A DNA stretch of 64,000 bases from Desulfuromonadales bacterium (GTDB lineage Bacteria; Desulfobacterota; Desulfuromonadia; Desulfuromonadales; BM103): NCBI GenBank assembly GCA_030145205.1, contig JAQYVZ010000003.1, positions 102,927 to 166,926 of the forward strand. The letters run 5' to 3'. Below the pieces are notes generated by a model. The model made no database searches. It was not told the origin of the DNA and worked only from the letters and a program-made list of their open reading frames with translations. This document shows positions 16,298 through 23,471 of the stretch, one piece after another. Made by a program: the position numbers and the translations under genes. The first letter of the stretch is position 1, and each line of letters begins with the position of its first letter.

Positions 16298-16929
16298 AGG
16301 TAAGGTAAGACCCCCTTGTCTTTGCGAATCCGGTAAAAATGCAGCATGCAAAGAATCAACATGCAGAGCGGTATGACCGCAATGTGCAGAACGTAGAAAC
16401 GCACCAGTGACATCGGTTGACCGACGTCATCCGGCACCAGGAAGCTGCGCAGCAACTCACCGAAGGGCAGAGTTGCCAACAGGTTCATACCGGTTTGGGT
16501 CGCCCACAAGGCCAACTGATCCATCGGCAGCAGGTAGCCGGTATAGCCTTCGAACAGCGCCAGACAGAGGATCACAAAACCGATGATCCAGTTGAGCTCG
16601 CGCGGCTTGCGATACGCCCCGGTCAACAACACCCGCAGCGTGTGCAGGAACAGCAGAATCAGGAAGGTGTTGCCGGCCAACCGGTGCAGGTTGCGGACAT
16701 ACCACCCGCCCGGCACGGAGTTCTCCAGATAGAGGATCGACGCGAACGCCCGCTCGGTCGACGGCTGGTAATGAAACAGCAGCAAGGCCCCCGACAGGAT
16801 TAGAACCAGGAAGGCCGTAAACGCCAAACCGCCCAGGCAGAAGGTATAGGTCAGGCGCAGGTTGCTGCGCAGGACCACCCGCGGGAACAGGTGCCTGATG
16901 AATTCCTTGAGAAAATCGTCTTCTTTCAT
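16294..16929 (-). CDS. extP: Cytochrome b6-type membrane subunit (ExtP-like)
   Basis: 211 residues with four or five membrane helices and the diheme cytochrome b N-terminal pattern: LHRLAGNTFLILLFLHTLRVLL supplies one pair of His (14 residues apart) and VRFYVLHIAVIPLCMLILCMLHFYRIRKDK the other. GYTGYLLPMDQLALWATQ is the conserved region before helix C/D. Such subunits oxidise menaquinol on the periplasmic face together with a Rieske protein. It overlaps extO by ATGA at its start and extQ at its end, so these three are one translational unit. Confidence 0.85.
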   Translation of the reverse strand: MKEDDFLKEFIRHLFPRVVLRSNLRLTYTFCLGGLAFTAFLVLILSGALLLFHYQPSTERAFASILYLENSVPGGWYVRNLHRLAGNTFLILLFLHTLRVLLTGAYRKPRELNWIIGFVILCLALFEGYTGYLLPMDQLALWATQTGMNLLATLPFGELLRSFLVPDDVGQPMSLVRFYVLHIAVIPLCMLILCMLHFYRIRKDKGVLPYL

Positions 16930-17321
16930 ACCATTACGACCAGGGAATCCCCCTGCTCCTCTACCTCCAGGCGATGCAACGGTTTATCGGACGGCCCCTT
17001 CAACACGGCACCCTCCCGATCGAACACGCTGCCATGGCATGGGCAGACCAGATTCCGCGGGGTGACGTTGACGGTACAGCCGAGGTGCGTGCAGACCAGG
17101 CTCAAGGCGTAGATTTCTTCTTCGCGACGAAACACAGCCACGCGGGACTCACGGTAGACCAGTGCCCCCCGCGGCGGAATATCGCTCTTTTTGACAGTCA
17201 GGAGCGGTTTTTTCTGAGATTCGTCCCCGGGGACCAGGAACCGCCAGACCAGCAGGCCCCAGGCACCGACCAGAACTAGTCCCTTGAGGAATCGTCGACG
17301 CGATCGACCAGAGTTTTCCAT
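16926..17321 (-). CDS. extO: Rieske [2Fe-2S] protein (ExtO-like)
   Basis: 131 residues. RSRRRFLKG at residues 6-14 is a twin-arginine-type signal/anchor followed by one hydrophobic helix. The Rieske ligands are clear: Cys77 and His79 in CTHLGC, Cys93 and His96 in CPCHGS, with Cys82 and Cys95 placed to form the usual disulfide. It should accept electrons from quinol at the ExtP/ExtQ site and pass them to the cytochromes. The start overlaps the end of extN by 46 bases, and the stop overlaps the extP start. Confidence 0.88.
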   Translation of the reverse strand: MENSGRSRRRFLKGLVLVGAWGLLVWRFLVPGDESQKKPLLTVKKSDIPPRGALVYRESRVAVFRREEEIYALSLVCTHLGCTVNVTPRNLVCPCHGSVFDREGAVLKGPSDKPLHRLEVEEQGDSLVVMV

Positions 17322-18517
17322 TTCGCTACATAAGCTTTCGTATACGCCACATTTTTCGCCGTGATCAACGCGTAACGCGGCAAGTCCACAAAGGAGCCGT
17401 TGCTGACCCTCTGACCAGCCTGACTCCAGAAGGAACTCAGACCCAGGCCATCCAGATCAATCCGGTAGATCCGCTCCTCCTCTTTCTCCATCAGATAGCG
17501 GCGGCGGTTATCATGGCAATTATCGCACATGACAGTCCCACTACGCACCGTGTGCGGAAAAAAAGCCTTCCATTCCGCCTTCAGTAGACGATTTTCGACC
17601 GCAGGCGTGCCACCGCCGCGCAGATCGGTGTAATAAGCAATGAATTGCGGGCGGATCGGGCTGATGCGTCCGGTTGCGTTCACGCCCAGCGGCGGAGCGT
17701 TCTGTTGCCTGAGATAGGCGCTGACCAGATATTCACTTTGCTCCTTCGCCTGCAGGCGGTAGCGTTTGAGGACCTCCTCCTCGCGACCAGTGCGCAGGTA
17801 GAAGGTGCCATACTCCTGCGGCGCCCAGGCCGCATGACACGCGTAGCATTCCATGCCGGTCATGTGGGCGGCAATCCCATGTTCGATCACCTGCGGGTCG
17901 GGTTGGTGACAATCGACACAGTCCCGCGAGGCCTTCTGCCCGTGCAACAGGCTCTGCATCGAATGGCAGTCCATGCACTCCATGCCGAGTTCAGCATGAA
18001 GGTCCGGCCGCATCTTCAGGGAGGTCTCTCCCAGGAATTCCGCCCCACGCTGATAGCGGGGGTGGTCCTCGCGGGGAGCCATGCCGAGATACTCCCGGCC
18101 GACAAAGTACCCTTTGTGACAGCCCAGGCATTGATTCTGCGTCGCACGCGCGATCCGGTGGCCGTCGCCACCGTGGCAGTCGAGACAATCGGAGACATGG
18201 CAGCTGCCGCAGTTGTTGTTAAAAAACTGCGGGTCAAATGCCTCAAAGCTGTCGGCCACAAACTGTTTCTCCGCGAGCCGGGTCGTCATCGCCTGATCGA
18301 AAATCTGATCGTAGCCGACGTGACAACCGGTGCATCCGTCAGCCCGCGTGGCAAGCGACGACGGCCGCGGCGAGGCAGCAACGTCAGCACCATGACAGTC
18401 TGCACAGGCCAGCTCGGCATGCACCCCGGCAAGAGGCGACGGTCGACTCTCGGTCGCAGCAAACGCTCCGTTAAGGCTGAGCAGAAGCAGCGCGATTGAG
18501 ACAAGTATCCAGCGCAT
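17276..18517 (-). CDS. extN: Nine-heme c-type cytochrome (ExtN-like)
   Basis: 413 residues from the ATG at 18517, which opens a signal peptide (ILVSIALLLLSLNGAFA) and has AAGGA nine bases upstream; longer in-frame starts lie inside extM. Nine CxxCH motifs are seen: CADCH, CTGCH, CGSCH, CLDCH, CLGCH, CMDCH, CVDCH, CYACH and CDNCH. The first eight are clustered within the N-terminal 220 residues. The C-terminal 90 residues after the last heme lack hemes and contain LDGLGLSSFWSQAGQRVSNGSFVDL. It overlaps extM by 46 bases and extO by 46 bases. Likely a periplasmic electron hub between the Rieske/b complex and ExtK or ExtI. Confidence 0.72.
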   Translation of the reverse strand: MRWILVSIALLLLSLNGAFAATESRPSPLAGVHAELACADCHGADVAASPRPSSLATRADGCTGCHVGYDQIFDQAMTTRLAEKQFVADSFEAFDPQFFNNNCGSCHVSDCLDCHGGDGHRIARATQNQCLGCHKGYFVGREYLGMAPREDHPRYQRGAEFLGETSLKMRPDLHAELGMECMDCHSMQSLLHGQKASRDCVDCHQPDPQVIEHGIAAHMTGMECYACHAAWAPQEYGTFYLRTGREEEVLKRYRLQAKEQSEYLVSAYLRQQNAPPLGVNATGRISPIRPQFIAYYTDLRGGGTPAVENRLLKAEWKAFFPHTVRSGTVMCDNCHDNRRRYLMEKEEERIYRIDLDGLGLSSFWSQAGQRVSNGSFVDLPRYALITAKNVAYTKAYVAKWKTLVDRVDDSSRD

Positions 18518-20324
18518 TATAGTCGAGTTCCTTCTGGTAAATCGGGTCTTTCGGATCGTCATGACAGACCAGACAGAGATTGACGGCCAGAACCTTCTTA
18601 ACTTCCACGGCATTGAACGGCCGCGACTCTTCACGGGTAATCGCCGAATAAGCCCGCACCCGCCCGTACTGCATGGTCAGATAACCATCCAGCGGTTTGT
18701 CTTCCGATTTTTCGCAAATCAGGGTCGCCTCGATGCTGTTATCTTCCACCACGTGCTGACCGAAGCCAAGGAAAGCCGGATTGGCGTGGCACTCGGCACA
18801 GCCGATCGCTTTCGGTCCGGTGTTGTGTCCGAAAAACGGAGCAAAGCGCAACTGCGGGCGCCCCTTGAAAAGAGTGACATATTCATCCAGAACTTTTTTG
18901 CCCTGGGGATCAATCACCGTCACAAAAGTCTGGCAGCCTGGCGTCACCGTTGAAACTTTCCCGCGCTGGTTCAACGCCAGCGGGAAGGGGTAAAGCATCC
19001 GGTAATCTTCAGACTCACTGAACCGTCCTGGCGTCTTAACGCCCTTGATGAAGTCGGTTCCCAATTCTCCCTGATCATATTCGGTATGACAACCGTAGCA
19101 CTGTGCCACGCTGCGCGAGTGGCACGCATAACACTCCATCCGCTCATGACCGACAACGGTGTGCTCCGGCGTGCCGGTGATCACCTTGCTCTCGTGCAGT
19201 TTGCCATCACGTTTGCCCTGCACCCAGATTTTTTCGCCTTCTTGGAACACATTCGAATACTTGCGGCCCTTGGATGTCAGCACCATGGCGTCACCCTGCT
19301 GCATCCGCCGCGGGTAGTGCGCCGTTTCGCGCAGAGCCTCATCATTCTCCCGACTGATCACGGCGACTTGCGGCGACACCGTGGCGCTACCATGGCAATC
19401 CTCGCAGGCAATTTCAGTCTGCAGGTACATATTTTCATAGGCATAGCCGTCACCCATCACATCCCGCGAGGTATGACAGTCGATGCACTCCATCCCCTTT
19501 TCATGATGGATGTCTGCCTGGATGCGGGTAATATTACGGGCGCCGCCAATCACTCTCGGTCCGGGGCGCCCCTGGCGAGTCGGCACCTCGCTGGTATTGC
19601 CGTCATTCCAACCCTCGTACGACAAGGCAATCCGACCGCTGCGGTTGTGACAGCGCATGCAGACAGTGTTATCCGGCAAAACGGCCATGGCGTGGCTGGC
19701 CGAGTGAGGCCACTTGCCCTTGACCGTCCGGTCAGCGCCCTGGTAGGTCGTATTGTCGTTATAGGGAAAATGGCAGGCCGCGCAACCGGAAGCATGACTG
19801 CCGCTCCAGATTCGGTTGGACTCAATACCGATATGGCACAGGGAGCAGAACTTGCGGTAAAGCTCGCCGGACAGGTTGTCGAGTTGGGTGACACTCTTCA
19901 ATTCCAGTGCTTCGCCGCCAGCGTCATGCACTGCTTCAGGCCGGGTCGCATAGAGAGTGTCATCCTCCCCCTCCCAGGTGGCCTGGGTGTTCTTGATCAT
20001 GCCGGTATTAGTGTACATCAGGTTGGCGCGCACCCGTTCCAGCTGGTACGGGTGGCATTTGCCGCAGGTTTTCTGCCAATACTTCGGATCTGCCGGGTTT
20101 TTCGGGCCGAACATGCCGCGATGCGAAGCCTGCTCAGCTGCAGCCAGAGGATCGCCGCCGTGGCAGGAGACACACTCCGGGTGCGTCGCGGAGGCAGGCT
20201 CCAACCCCTGATGGCACTCGGCACAGGTTGAGCCGTCGCTCTGCTGTCGGCTGCAACCCGCAACACCCAGCAACAAGACCACCAGAGCCAATACACATAC
20301 TGCTGTGAAAATCCTGATGTTCAA
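18471..20324 (-). CDS. extM: Twelve-heme c-type cytochrome lipoprotein (ExtM-like)
   Basis: 617 residues. The best start is TTG at 20324 (no ATG opens the signal peptide; AAGGAT lies about 11 bases upstream). The signal ends in LLGVAGC, so the protein is a lipoprotein. Twelve CxxCH motifs are present: CAECH, CVSCH, CGKCH, CSLCH, CAACH, CMRCH, CIDCH, CEDCH, CYACH, CYGCH, CAECH and CLVCH. It is the first gene after the terminator at 20439-20494 and has its own promoter, so extM to extS can be transcribed apart from extH-K. The Geobacter cluster has a large multiheme cytochrome at this place; the letter is assigned by order. Confidence 0.7.
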   Translation of the reverse strand: MNIRIFTAVCVLALVVLLLGVAGCSRQQSDGSTCAECHQGLEPASATHPECVSCHGGDPLAAAEQASHRGMFGPKNPADPKYWQKTCGKCHPYQLERVRANLMYTNTGMIKNTQATWEGEDDTLYATRPEAVHDAGGEALELKSVTQLDNLSGELYRKFCSLCHIGIESNRIWSGSHASGCAACHFPYNDNTTYQGADRTVKGKWPHSASHAMAVLPDNTVCMRCHNRSGRIALSYEGWNDGNTSEVPTRQGRPGPRVIGGARNITRIQADIHHEKGMECIDCHTSRDVMGDGYAYENMYLQTEIACEDCHGSATVSPQVAVISRENDEALRETAHYPRRMQQGDAMVLTSKGRKYSNVFQEGEKIWVQGKRDGKLHESKVITGTPEHTVVGHERMECYACHSRSVAQCYGCHTEYDQGELGTDFIKGVKTPGRFSESEDYRMLYPFPLALNQRGKVSTVTPGCQTFVTVIDPQGKKVLDEYVTLFKGRPQLRFAPFFGHNTGPKAIGCAECHANPAFLGFGQHVVEDNSIEATLICEKSEDKPLDGYLTMQYGRVRAYSAITREESRPFNAVEVKKVLAVNLCLVCHDDPKDPIYQKELDYNALDTCLNRAASAQP

Positions 20325-20359
20325 AGAAATCAGATCCTTTTATCCACTTAATTTTCGGA

Positions 20360-20370
20360 ATTCTAGCACA
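20360..20370 (-). promoter_or_regulatory. Candidate extended -10 promoter of extM-extS
   Basis: On the minus strand TGC-TAGAAT (-10 at 20365-20360) is preceded by a poor -35. Transcription would start near 20353, leaving about 29 bases to the TTG start of extM. Its place right after a strong terminator supports it. Confidence 0.5.
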
Positions 20371-20438
20371 AAAGCCCCTGTGCTGAACACCAAACAGGCG
20401 GGCTGCTGGTCAGCCCCTCCGACAACCTCGCTGCATAT

Positions 20439-20494
20439 AAAAAATGCGGCTGGCTGTTTCCGTAAAAAGGGGGCTTACGGAAACAACCAGCCGC
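20439..20494 (-). terminator. Strong intrinsic terminator after extK
   Basis: 20446-20465 pairs with 20475-20494 over about 20 bp with one mismatch; on the minus strand the stem is followed by ATTTTTTATA. It divides the ext cluster into extH-I-J-K and extM-N-O-P-Q-S transcripts. Confidence 0.92.
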
Positions 20495-20529
20495 TAATAA
20501 CAAGAGGCTTTGTACTGGAGACTAAACCC

Positions 20530-21873
20530 CTATTTGCTCACCGTAACCGTCTTGGTGAACTCCTGCCAGAGGAAGGGGTCACTCTTCATGTTGCCGTACG
20601 GCAGGTACCAGAGTTTCACATTAATATTGAGCGTATCGTCGAGCAGTTGACGCTCAATGATCCGGCCATTGTCATCTTCGACATCTTCCGTGTAGAAAGG
20701 AATCTCGAAGTGTTCTTCGACCTCTTTGCCCGGAGGCAGGCCGGTGTCGTTGATGATGCCACTCTTCTCGTAAGGACCGCGACCCATTTTGTCGCCGCGG
20801 GCAAACTTCTGAGGCATCGGCATGTAGATAATTTCTTCGCTGTAAAGCTCGTCATCTTCGCTATCTGTTGCACTGACCGACAGAACCAGTCGGTTGGGGG
20901 TCGGTCAGCCATCAGGGATGGCGTGGCCGGTGCGGTTGGTCATCTTGACCTTGACGATCGCCTTAGGTGTGACCAGACGCCCGTCACGCCAGTTGGTACC
21001 GTAAGCTTCGACTTCGAAATCAACAGCAGCATCCGACATGACTTTAGAGCGGTAGCTCTGCATGTCGTGACCGAGGCCGCTCTTCTCCATGTGACATTCC
21101 TGGCAGGTCTCGGTGCCGCCTTCAGCGGTGTAGGCCCACAGGTAGCTGCCGTATGCAGTAGCGCACTGGGTCGGGTTGTCGAGTTCCAGATTGGGGCCGA
21201 GGCCGTGGCATTGACCACAGAGAATCGACTCGCTCATGATCGGGCTGACCTTGATTTCCGGATAGTTCTCGTCTTCGTGCTCACCCTCGGTCGCACCGTA
21301 GACTACGCCAGCCTGCGGGTAACCGTCGGTCCACTTGTGGGTGATCGCCATGCGGTTGTGGCAGACCAGGCAGTTGATGTTCAGGCTCAGCAGGGTTTCC
21401 TTGAGCTCCCCGAACTTCTCGTCGTCCTGATTGCGGTAGGCGTCCATCAGGCCGTAAATGTCGCCGATGAATTCCTTGGCAACGGCATCGGTGGCATCTG
21501 CCAGCTGCGGCAGGTGGCACTTGGCACAGCCCATCAGGTGTTCAACTTCAACATCTTCAGGTTTCTCAGCGCCGGAGAAGGCCCAGGAGAGGACACCGTT
21601 TTCCAGGGCGGTTTTCATGGTCGCAGCTGTCCGGCCGGTCCCGTACACGGGACGGGAATGGGCGGAGTTGGACCAGTCATCGTGAATTTCTTCGTGGCAG
21701 TCGATACAGCCGGTCGAGTCGTACATGGCGACCAGCTCTTCAATCGTGGTGGCCTTGCCCTTGGTGGCGGCGATAGTGCCGTCCTTGCCGACTCCCGCGG
21801 CAAACGCCGGGGTGATCGCCAGGGCAATGGTCGCCACGCAGGCCAAAATCGTGGCCAGCGTAACTTTCTTCAT
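20530..21873 (-). CDS. extK: Pentaheme c-type cytochrome, probable selenoprotein (ExtK-like; in-frame TGA = Sec323)
   Basis: 447 residues if the TGA at 20905-20907 is read as selenocysteine. Residues 1-25 are a signal peptide (TLATILACVATIALAITPAFA). Five CxxCH hemes follow: C56IDCH, C116AKCH, C168LVCH, C219GQCH and C257QECH. Sec323 falls in NRTGHAIPDG-U-PTPNRLVL, the start of a heme-free C-terminal beta domain that resembles the GHxFPTG(F/Y)PxRR domain of other multiheme cytochromes; the Sec stands where an aromatic is usual (family knowledge). The frame continues in register for 124 more codons with normal composition, and a SECIS-like hairpin begins at the TGA. In Geobacter separate ExtK and ExtL genes are described at this place; I see no separate extL, so the part after the TGA may be what is called ExtL elsewhere. 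Alternative: a truncated cytochrome with a true stop. Confidence 0.8.
20873..20908 (-). promoter_or_regulatory. Bacterial SECIS element at the extK UGA
   Basis: On the minus strand CTGACCGAC (20908-20900, containing the TGA at 20907-20905) pairs perfectly with GTCGGTCAG (20881-20873), 9 bp. Above it, after CCCC on one side and CT on the other, AACC and GGTT form a 4-bp upper stem with loop GACT, a G at the first loop position. The apical loop starts 13 nt after the UGA. Size, place and loop G fit the SelB-binding hairpins of bacterial selenoprotein genes such as fdhF; the spacing is slightly shorter than in fdhF. Confidence 0.8.
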
Positions 21874-21937
21874 CTTCGTAACCTTCCTTAAACTCTTAAA
21901 CGGGGACTTTTAAAACATGCAAACTGCTTGAAATTCT

Positions 21938-22165
21938 TTAGCAGCCCTGCAGCATGTCCATGCCACCACCCTTTTTGGGTGCAGCAGCGGCGTCAACGTC
22001 CAGAGTAACCTTGGCGCCCTTCTTGATCTTGGCAACTTTACCCTTGGTGATTTCAACGGTAACTTTGTCGCCCTTGATCTTGGTGACCTTGCCTTCGAAG
22101 TCAGCTGCGAAAGCAACGCTGGTGAACATCATCATAACGGCGAGCAGTGCGATCATCTTTTTCAT
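21938..22165 (-). CDS. extJ: Small periplasmic protein ending in Gly-Cys (ExtJ-like)
   Basis: 75 residues with a signal peptide (IALLAVMMMFTSVAFA, cleavage before ADFEG). The mature 55 residues look like a small OB/KOW-type beta barrel (FEGKVTKIKGDKVTVEITKG, AKVTLDVDA) followed by APKKGGG and a C-terminal MLQGC. The only Cys is the last residue. AAAGGAG precedes the ATG. Its place between the porin and the pentaheme cytochrome matches ExtJ of the Geobacter extHIJKL locus. The terminal Cys could react with selenite or anchor a partner; that is inference. Confidence 0.75.
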   Translation of the reverse strand: MKKMIALLAVMMMFTSVAFAADFEGKVTKIKGDKVTVEITKGKVAKIKKGAKVTLDVDAAAAPKKGGGMDMLQGC

Positions 22166-22202
22166 GATTTTTCTCCTTTTTTTTTGATCTGTCGCAAGAA
22201 TT

Positions 22203-22230
22203 ACCCGGGGGCCTGGGAGGACCCCCGGGT
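22203..22230 (-). other. Intercistronic hairpin between extI and extJ
   Basis: ACCCGGGGG (22203-22211) and CCCCCGGGT (22222-22230) form a 9-bp perfect stem, 20 bases after the extI stop. No T run follows on the minus strand, so it is more likely an mRNA-stabilising or processing structure than a full terminator. Confidence 0.7.
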
Positions 22231-22249
22231 GTGGGAGGGTGAAACGGGT

Positions 22250-23392
22250 TTAGAAAATCAGCTGCAGCTGAGCAGTCAGAGTATCAATGTCTTCTACGGC
22301 ATCGTCTTCGTCGTAGTCAAGCTGGGAGTACTCCATGGTCAGCTTCAGGTTCTGGCCGCGCAGGTAGTAGTTGAAACCAACACCGATCCAGTCAACTTCC
22401 TGGTCGTAGACGTCGCCAAGCTTGGCATACGACCAGCTCTCGGAGCGGGCGAACAGCTGCAGAGGCATGTTCGGGAACATGTAACCAACCTTGACGTAGC
22501 CACCGTTCCGCTCGCCGTTAAAGCCAATCACACCGGCTTCCGGATCGGAAGTGTCATTCTGGTAAGCATCGTCCAGGTCGTAGTCAACATAGGCCGTGGA
22601 GAAAGTGAAGGTACCGACATCTTCAACCGGGTACTCGGCAAAGAGGTCAATCGTCCAGGCGCTGTAATCAATGTCATCAGCGCCAACCGTGGCGACTTCG
22701 TTTTCAAACTGGTAAGCAGCACCGATGGTCAGCACCTGCTTTTTGCCCATGTAAGTACCCTTGTAGCCGTAGCCCTTCTCGGGATCGAGCAGGGAGACGT
22801 GGGCGCGGGCCGAGTAGCGGATGTTCGAGTCGGTCGAAGCATCAGCACCGTTCATGGCGTCGACGCGATACTGGAACTTGTTGTCGAACAGGTTGCCCCA
22901 CAGAGCCACACCCTTGTCGCGGGTCGAGACGAAGGGAGCGCGGAGCAGCACGGAGCGATCCAGGGTCAACGGCATTTCACAAGCTTCCAGGTTTTCACGG
23001 GTCAGGCTGTACTTGAACTTACCAACCCAGAGGTTGGCGCTGTCGTTCAGCTTGAAGCGCATCACGGCGTCGAGCAGCTGGAACTTGTCATTGTCGGTAC
23101 CGCTGGCGGTGTCGTAGTTGTCTTCAGTGTACTCGGTCTGCACGTACAGGCTGAAGTTCTGGCCGTAGGCGCCCATCAGGGCCAGGCGGTTGCGGCGAAA
23201 GTTGAATTCGGTGGAATCAGCATCGCCAGCATCAACGTCCTTCAATTGGAACTGACCTTTGTAGTCGAGCTTCAGCAGGCCCTGGTCTTCGTCGCCAAAT
23301 TTCCATATCGGGCCGGCGAAAGCCGAACCGGCGATCATGCAGAATGCAGCAGTGATTGCACAGAGCAAACCTGCTTTTTTGAAACGTGCCAT
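22250..23392 (-). CDS. extI: Outer-membrane porin of the ext cluster (ExtI-like)
   Basis: 380 residues. A signal peptide (LLCAITAAFCMIAGSAFA) is followed by PIWKFGDEDQGLLKLDYKGQFQLKDVD and then alternating amphipathic strands typical of 16- to 22-strand barrels; the protein ends QLQLIF, with the C-terminal Phe used by the outer-membrane assembly machinery. AAGGAG lies upstream. It is the predicted barrel of the ext conduit: in Geobacter ExtI is described as a selenite/tellurite uptake-linked porin. Flanked on both sides by strong mRNA hairpins, which suggests tuned expression. Confidence 0.82.
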   Translation of the reverse strand: MARFKKAGLLCAITAAFCMIAGSAFAGPIWKFGDEDQGLLKLDYKGQFQLKDVDAGDADSTEFNFRRNRLALMGAYGQNFSLYVQTEYTEDNYDTASGTDNDKFQLLDAVMRFKLNDSANLWVGKFKYSLTRENLEACEMPLTLDRSVLLRAPFVSTRDKGVALWGNLFDNKFQYRVDAMNGADASTDSNIRYSARAHVSLLDPEKGYGYKGTYMGKKQVLTIGAAYQFENEVATVGADDIDYSAWTIDLFAEYPVEDVGTFTFSTAYVDYDLDDAYQNDTSDPEAGVIGFNGERNGGYVKVGYMFPNMPLQLFARSESWSYAKLGDVYDQEVDWIGVGFNYYLRGQNLKLTMEYSQLDYDEDDAVEDIDTLTAQLQLIF

Positions 23393-23425
23393 TTCAGTCT
23401 CCTTTTTTCTTAAATCTTAAATGGG

Positions 23426-23454
23426 TTCCACCCCGCCATAATGACGGGGTGGAA
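23426..23454 (-). other. Intercistronic hairpin between extH and extI
   Basis: TTCCACCCCG (23426-23435) and CGGGGTGGAA (23445-23454) give a 10-bp perfect stem with a 9-base loop, 18 bases after the extH stop. There is no T run on the minus strand, so read-through into extI is expected. Confidence 0.7.
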
Positions 23455-23471
23455 ACTCTCAATCAATCAAA

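Noticed and set aside
20905..20907. Reading the TGA as a plain stop or as a frameshifted/pseudogene extK
   Set aside because: The downstream 124 codons stay in the same frame and encode sensible protein, there is no indel, and a SECIS-like stem includes the TGA itself. It remains the main alternative and is stated as such.
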